Source of the DNA: Archaeoglobaceae archaeon
Lineage (GTDB): Archaea; Halobacteriota; Archaeoglobi; Archaeoglobales; Archaeoglobaceae
Length of the DNA stretch: 16,337 nucleotides
Direction: 5' to 3'
NCBI GenBank assembly: GCA_027016055.1
Contig: JALWBF010000012.1
Location: forward strand, 1-16,337
The notes under the pieces are model-generated. The model was not told the origin of the DNA and did no database searches. It saw only the letters and a list, made by a program, of their open reading frames with translations. Of this stretch, positions 13,688-16,337 are shown one piece after another (position 1 is the first letter of the stretch; the number at the start of each line of letters is the position of its first letter). The position numbers were made by a program, and so were the translations under genes.

Positions 13688-14337
13688 CAATCTTTGATTT
13701 CGGTTGAGAGGGCTTTAGGTATAACTTTTTGGATTATATCCCCTCTATGTTTTCTTGAAGCGATTAGAAAAGCTTTTAACAATCCCAAAATATGTTCCCG
13801 TTCTGGATTCCATGTAACCACTTCATTAGACTGTGCACGCCTTCCTATGGGTTGAGGGTTAACGTTTTTAAGAGGGATATAGATGCAAACCATCGCTTGA
13901 TAACCGACCGCTTTCTGTTTGTGTCTAAGCGCTATGTCTATATAACATCCATCCTTCAGTTCATACCTAAGTATCGGCGTCTTTTCGTAAATCACTTTAA
14001 AATCCTCAAATTTCTCTTCAGTGATCGAACGAGATATTTCGTAACTTTCTTCAAAAGTTTTGGTATCTTTGAAGCGTTCAACAAGTGATTCGATATCTTT
14101 TTTAGTTACAACATATTTATTGTAGGCTATACTCAGAATTTCACCGAGTTCTATTAATTTATCACCCTCAATATATGAGATTTGCCATTCAATATAATCC
14201 CGATCAGTTAGTGTTTCTTTCCTTGTTGCGATGGGTTTTATTCCTTTCCTTTTCACACGAACATGACTTGTGGGTTTAGTAATTGGCAGTTTGCACTCTA
14301 TAACTTTTTTCGGTTCATTCCATGAAACAGCTATCAT
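13684..14337 (-). CDS. Predicted restriction enzyme, R.PabI-like (candidate DNA glycosylase)
   Basis: This 217-residue protein is convergent with the methyltransferase, and the two stop codons overlap by 4 nt, as in many compact restriction-modification pairs. No PD-(D/E)xK, HNH or GIY-YIG motif is evident. By memory, R.PabI (about 226 aa) is a restriction enzyme that excises adenine from GTAC and uses R32, E63, Y68, H211 and D214. Here E50-x4-Y55 and H197-x2-D200 have the same internal spacing at a nearly constant offset (13 and 14), overall length agrees, and a basic VRVKRKG (26-32) precedes E50. Central strands (DGCYIDIALR, GYQAMVCIYIPL) would suit the half-pipe beta fold. An adenine-excising enzyme would be blocked by the partner's N6-adenine methylation. 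The call is tentative; an unrelated nuclease or accessory protein remains possible. Confidence 0.5.
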   Translation of the reverse strand: MIAVSWNEPKKVIECKLPITKPTSHVRVKRKGIKPIATRKETLTDRDYIEWQISYIEGDKLIELGEILSIAYNKYVVTKKDIESLVERFKDTKTFEESYEISRSITEEKFEDFKVIYEKTPILRYELKDGCYIDIALRHKQKAVGYQAMVCIYIPLKNVNPQPIGRRAQSNEVVTWNPEREHILGLLKAFLIASRKHRGDIIQKVIPKALSTEIKDC

Positions 14338-14360
14338 GAAACCCCTATCGAAGGTTTCAG

Positions 14361-14372
14361 TATTTTAAAATA
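14361..14372. promoter_or_regulatory. Palindromic TATA box midway between two divergent genes
   Basis: TATTTTAAAATA is its own reverse complement. Its centre is about 29 nt from the ATG of the 14337 gene (minus strand) and about 29 nt from the ATG at 14395 (plus strand). One palindromic box could thus serve both leaderless genes, with direction set by flanking sequence. ATTATTTAA (14372-14380) is an alternative box for the plus gene if it starts at the GTG at 14401. Confidence 0.45.
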
Positions 14373-14394
14373 TTATTTAACTTTTAGTGCGGGA

Positions 14395-15450
14395 ATGATT
14401 GTGCGAAGGGTTGTGATTGTAGGACACAACGTTAGAAACGTTGCAGAATCTGCAAGAAAGGCTGGATGGGATGTAACCGCAATTACGAAGTATGCTGATG
14501 CTGATCTGAAGCTATATGCAAAAGTGAAAAAGATAGAAAACGTTAAAGAAAAGCGACTTGCGAGGGCAGTGGATGAGATCTCGGAAAGTTTGAAAGCATT
14601 AGTCGTTTTGACCTCGGGATGCGAAGATCTGCCGGTTAAATCGGAAGTGCTGGGAACGAATCCGAGGGTTGCAAAGAGCATTACGAACAAGCTGAAGTTC
14701 TACAAAACACTTGAAAAAGTTGGAATTCCGTTTCCGGAACTAACGAACGATCCGCCTTGCATTTTAAAGCCGATAAGGGGCGGAGGTGGATTGGGAATTC
14801 GGCTTGCGGAAAACGTAGCGGATCCACCCCAAGGCTACATATGCCAGAGATACGTTGAGGGAATACCGTGCTCCGTCTCTTTGATTGCAACCGATCGTGG
14901 CAAAATCGAGCCGATAGCGATAAATAGAATCTTTGCGGGATGGAAAGAGATGAATGCAAATGATTTCGTTTATTGCGGAAATCTTACACCCCTTATTCTC
15001 GCAAGAGACCAGAGAAATTCGCTAATTAAAACGGCTGTCGAAGTTGTGGAGATATTTGACGTTTTAGGCTCGATCGGAGTTGACTTCATCCTTTCAGATA
15101 AGCCTTACGTTCTCGAACTGAATCCGAGATTTCAGGGCTCTCTGGATTCGATTGAGTGGAGCTATGACGTCAACTTATTCAGCCTGCACGTTAAAGCTTG
15201 CGAAGGTGTAAACTTTGAGATTCCGAAGCCGAGGAGATTCGCTTGCAGAGCCATTCTTTTTGCCGACCGCAAAATAAGCTTTAATTCGGATTTAACCGGA
15301 AATCCGTTCTTTGCAGATATACCGAATGTCGGTGAGACCATTGAGAAGGGGGAACCGGTAATTTCGATCCTTGCATCCGCAAAAAGGGAAGAAGATGTTT
15401 TTAATAAAATAGTTAATCGTAGGAGGTTGCTTTACAGTTTAATCCTCTAA
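14395..15450 (+). CDS. ATP-grasp ligase, COG2232-like
   Basis: This is a predicted ATP-dependent carboxylate-amine (or thiol) ligase of 351 residues; the substrate is unknown. A Rossmann-like N-terminal preATP-grasp domain starts RRVVIVGHNVRNVAESARKAG. The ATP-grasp domain has CILKPIRGGGGLGIRL (122-136) as its phosphate-binding loop, QRYVEGIPCSVS (151-162), GVDF around D230, and the magnesium-binding E241-L-N-P-R245, followed by a family-typical SIEWSYDVNLFSLHVKACEG. This pattern fits the archaeal COG2232 group found in methanogens and Archaeoglobi. Either the ATG at 14395 or the GTG at 14401 could start it; the ATG is preferred because it is spaced like the divergent gene from the shared TATA box. 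Its last 12 nt overlap the convergent regulator gene. Confidence 0.85.
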   Translation: MIVRRVVIVGHNVRNVAESARKAGWDVTAITKYADADLKLYAKVKKIENVKEKRLARAVDEISESLKALVVLTSGCEDLPVKSEVLGTNPRVAKSITNKLKFYKTLEKVGIPFPELTNDPPCILKPIRGGGGLGIRLAENVADPPQGYICQRYVEGIPCSVSLIATDRGKIEPIAINRIFAGWKEMNANDFVYCGNLTPLILARDQRNSLIKTAVEVVEIFDVLGSIGVDFILSDKPYVLELNPRFQGSLDSIEWSYDVNLFSLHVKACEGVNFEIPKPRRFACRAILFADRKISFNSDLTGNPFFADIPNVGETIEKGEPVISILASAKREEDVFNKIVNRRRLLYSLIL

Positions 15451-16251
15451 AGCCTTTTCAAACGGAATTCTAACCGGTTTTGCAATATTCCAGAAATAAT
15501 CGAACAATCTGTTTGTCCAATCTACAAACTCTTTATCTGTTGATATAAATGCTGGAGAAACTCTATCAGGCTTTAATATTTGAAAAAATGCTATTTTCCC
15601 GTCTACTATACCCAATTGAAACGGTAGATCCAAAACTCTTATCTCGATCTTATCCTTAATTTTGTTAATCTCTTCTTCGGATAAACTCTCCGCCTTTACC
15701 GCTTGAATTATCAACTCGATTCTGTCGTTTAGTGTGTCCGTTGACGATATCATCTTATCCCTAACACCCCTCAGATAGTTTCTTACGAGCATTCGGAATA
15801 TGTTGCATTCCATCACCCTGCAAATATATTTGCACCAGCTTTTTGCTCTTGAAATTTCGTCTATTGCCCTCTTAATTGCAACGTATATATCGTGCTCAAC
15901 TTCGGCTTTCGTCAGATTTGCCAAACCGAGTTTTAATTCCGGTGGAACTATCTCCATGAACTCATGAGCATCGACCAACTCATCCTTATACATAAATATT
16001 TTATCGAGTTCCTTAATAACATCCAAGATCAGCCTTCCTATCCCGGTTATACAGTAGCCACCACCATCCAACTTATCGACGAGTTCCAGATTCGAAAGAG
16101 TATTAACCACTCTCGAAACCCCCGAGACGGACATATCGGTAGCTTTATATAGATGCGACAAAAAGGCTGGCTGACAGGATAACTGTTGCAGGATTTCAAA
16201 CCTACCCGGCAACCCCAGCTCTCTAAAAATCGATTTCAGGTTTGTATCCAT
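15439..16251 (-). CDS. FilR1/DUF1724-type winged-helix transcriptional regulator
   Basis: This is a predicted archaeal regulator of 270 residues. The N-terminal winged helix (about residues 8-72) includes GLPGRFEILQQL, the recognition region SVSGVSRVVNTLSNLELVDK and a wing DGGGYCITGIGRLI. A central helical linker (YKDELVDAHEFMEIVPPELKLGL) is followed by an output domain containing LPFQLGIVDGKIAFFQI and ending FISTDKEFVDWTNRLFDYFWN, the typical end of FilR1 proteins of methanogens and Archaeoglobi. The ligand is not known. The ATG at 16251 lies about 28 nt after the AT-rich TTTTATTAATTG on this strand (about 16284-16273), consistent with leaderless expression. Its 3' end overlaps the ATP-grasp gene by 12 nt. 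Confidence 0.85.
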   Translation of the reverse strand: MDTNLKSIFRELGLPGRFEILQQLSCQPAFLSHLYKATDMSVSGVSRVVNTLSNLELVDKLDGGGYCITGIGRLILDVIKELDKIFMYKDELVDAHEFMEIVPPELKLGLANLTKAEVEHDIYVAIKRAIDEISRAKSWCKYICRVMECNIFRMLVRNYLRGVRDKMISSTDTLNDRIELIIQAVKAESLSEEEINKIKDKIEIRVLDLPFQLGIVDGKIAFFQILKPDRVSPAFISTDKEFVDWTNRLFDYFWNIAKPVRIPFEKALED

Positions 16252-16337
16252 ACGCTAAATGTTTCCGAAATAACAATTAATAAAACTTTCAGTAGTCGGT
16301 AATAAAGAAATAAATCAAATAGAAAAAGATATATACC
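16252..16337 (-). promoter_or_regulatory. Promoter region of the FilR1-type regulator, running to the window edge
   Basis: An AT-rich stretch. On the minus strand TTTTATTAATTG is the best TATA-like box for the regulator. A second TATA-like run (GTATATATC) at the very right edge (16329-16337) may belong to a gene outside the window. No gene is visible. Confidence 0.35.

Overview
The window looks like a chromosomal segment of a thermophilic euryarchaeon, most plausibly from the Archaeoglobales. That placement is an inference from gene content and style. The content includes an archaeal-type PRPP synthetase, a C-terminal-Cys peroxiredoxin, rubrerythrin, a one-iron superoxide reductase, a FilR1-type regulator, DUF2250/DUF2095-like proteins and a DVU0298-like protein otherwise familiar from sulfate reducers. 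The style is dense AGG/AGA codon use, GTG starts, and TATA-like boxes about 25-29 nt upstream of apparently leaderless genes. No rRNA, tRNA or CRISPR array was found.

Layout. (1) 1-3458: a peptide/oligopeptide (Dpp/Opp) ABC importer, with two permeases (the first cut by the left edge) and two ATPases. A 161-nt gap with its own TATA box separates permeases from ATPases. The binding protein is presumably upstream, outside the window. (2) 3459-4947: a two-helix membrane protein and a DVU0298/HEAT-like protein. (3) 4925-7046: an Lrp/AsnC regulator divergent from a peroxide/superoxide defence run (peroxiredoxin, rubrerythrin, superoxide reductase). A perfect 15-bp palindrome lies in the shared promoter. 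(4) 7047-7480: a gene-free stretch rich in inverted and direct repeats that I read as decayed right ends of IS200/IS605-type elements (tnpB tail and omega-RNA-like hairpins). (5) 7481-9784: a minus-strand run of PRPP synthetase, an OBG-family GTPase with a TGS domain and a small DUF2095-like protein. (6) 9822-11279: a DUF2250-like winged-helix protein and thioredoxin reductase. (7) 11603-14337: a compact, visibly AT-richer cassette that looks acquired. It holds a small unknown protein, an EVE-domain protein with its central strand missing, an N6-adenine methyltransferase fused to a single target-recognition domain, and a convergent 217-aa protein whose spaced residues match what I remember of the R.PabI restriction DNA glycosylases. 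(8) 14395-16251: an ATP-grasp ligase of the COG2232 type and a convergent FilR1-type regulator.

How they may work together. The Lrp regulator, peroxiredoxin, rubrerythrin and superoxide reductase form one oxygen-detoxification unit, and thioredoxin reductase 3.3 kb away could feed electrons to the peroxiredoxin. The most interesting candidate is the 11.6-14.3 kb cassette, a predicted restriction-modification system. It may restrict by excising adenine rather than by hydrolysing phosphodiesters, and it carries an EVE-domain accessory. Its function calls rest on motifs read by eye and were not searched against databases.
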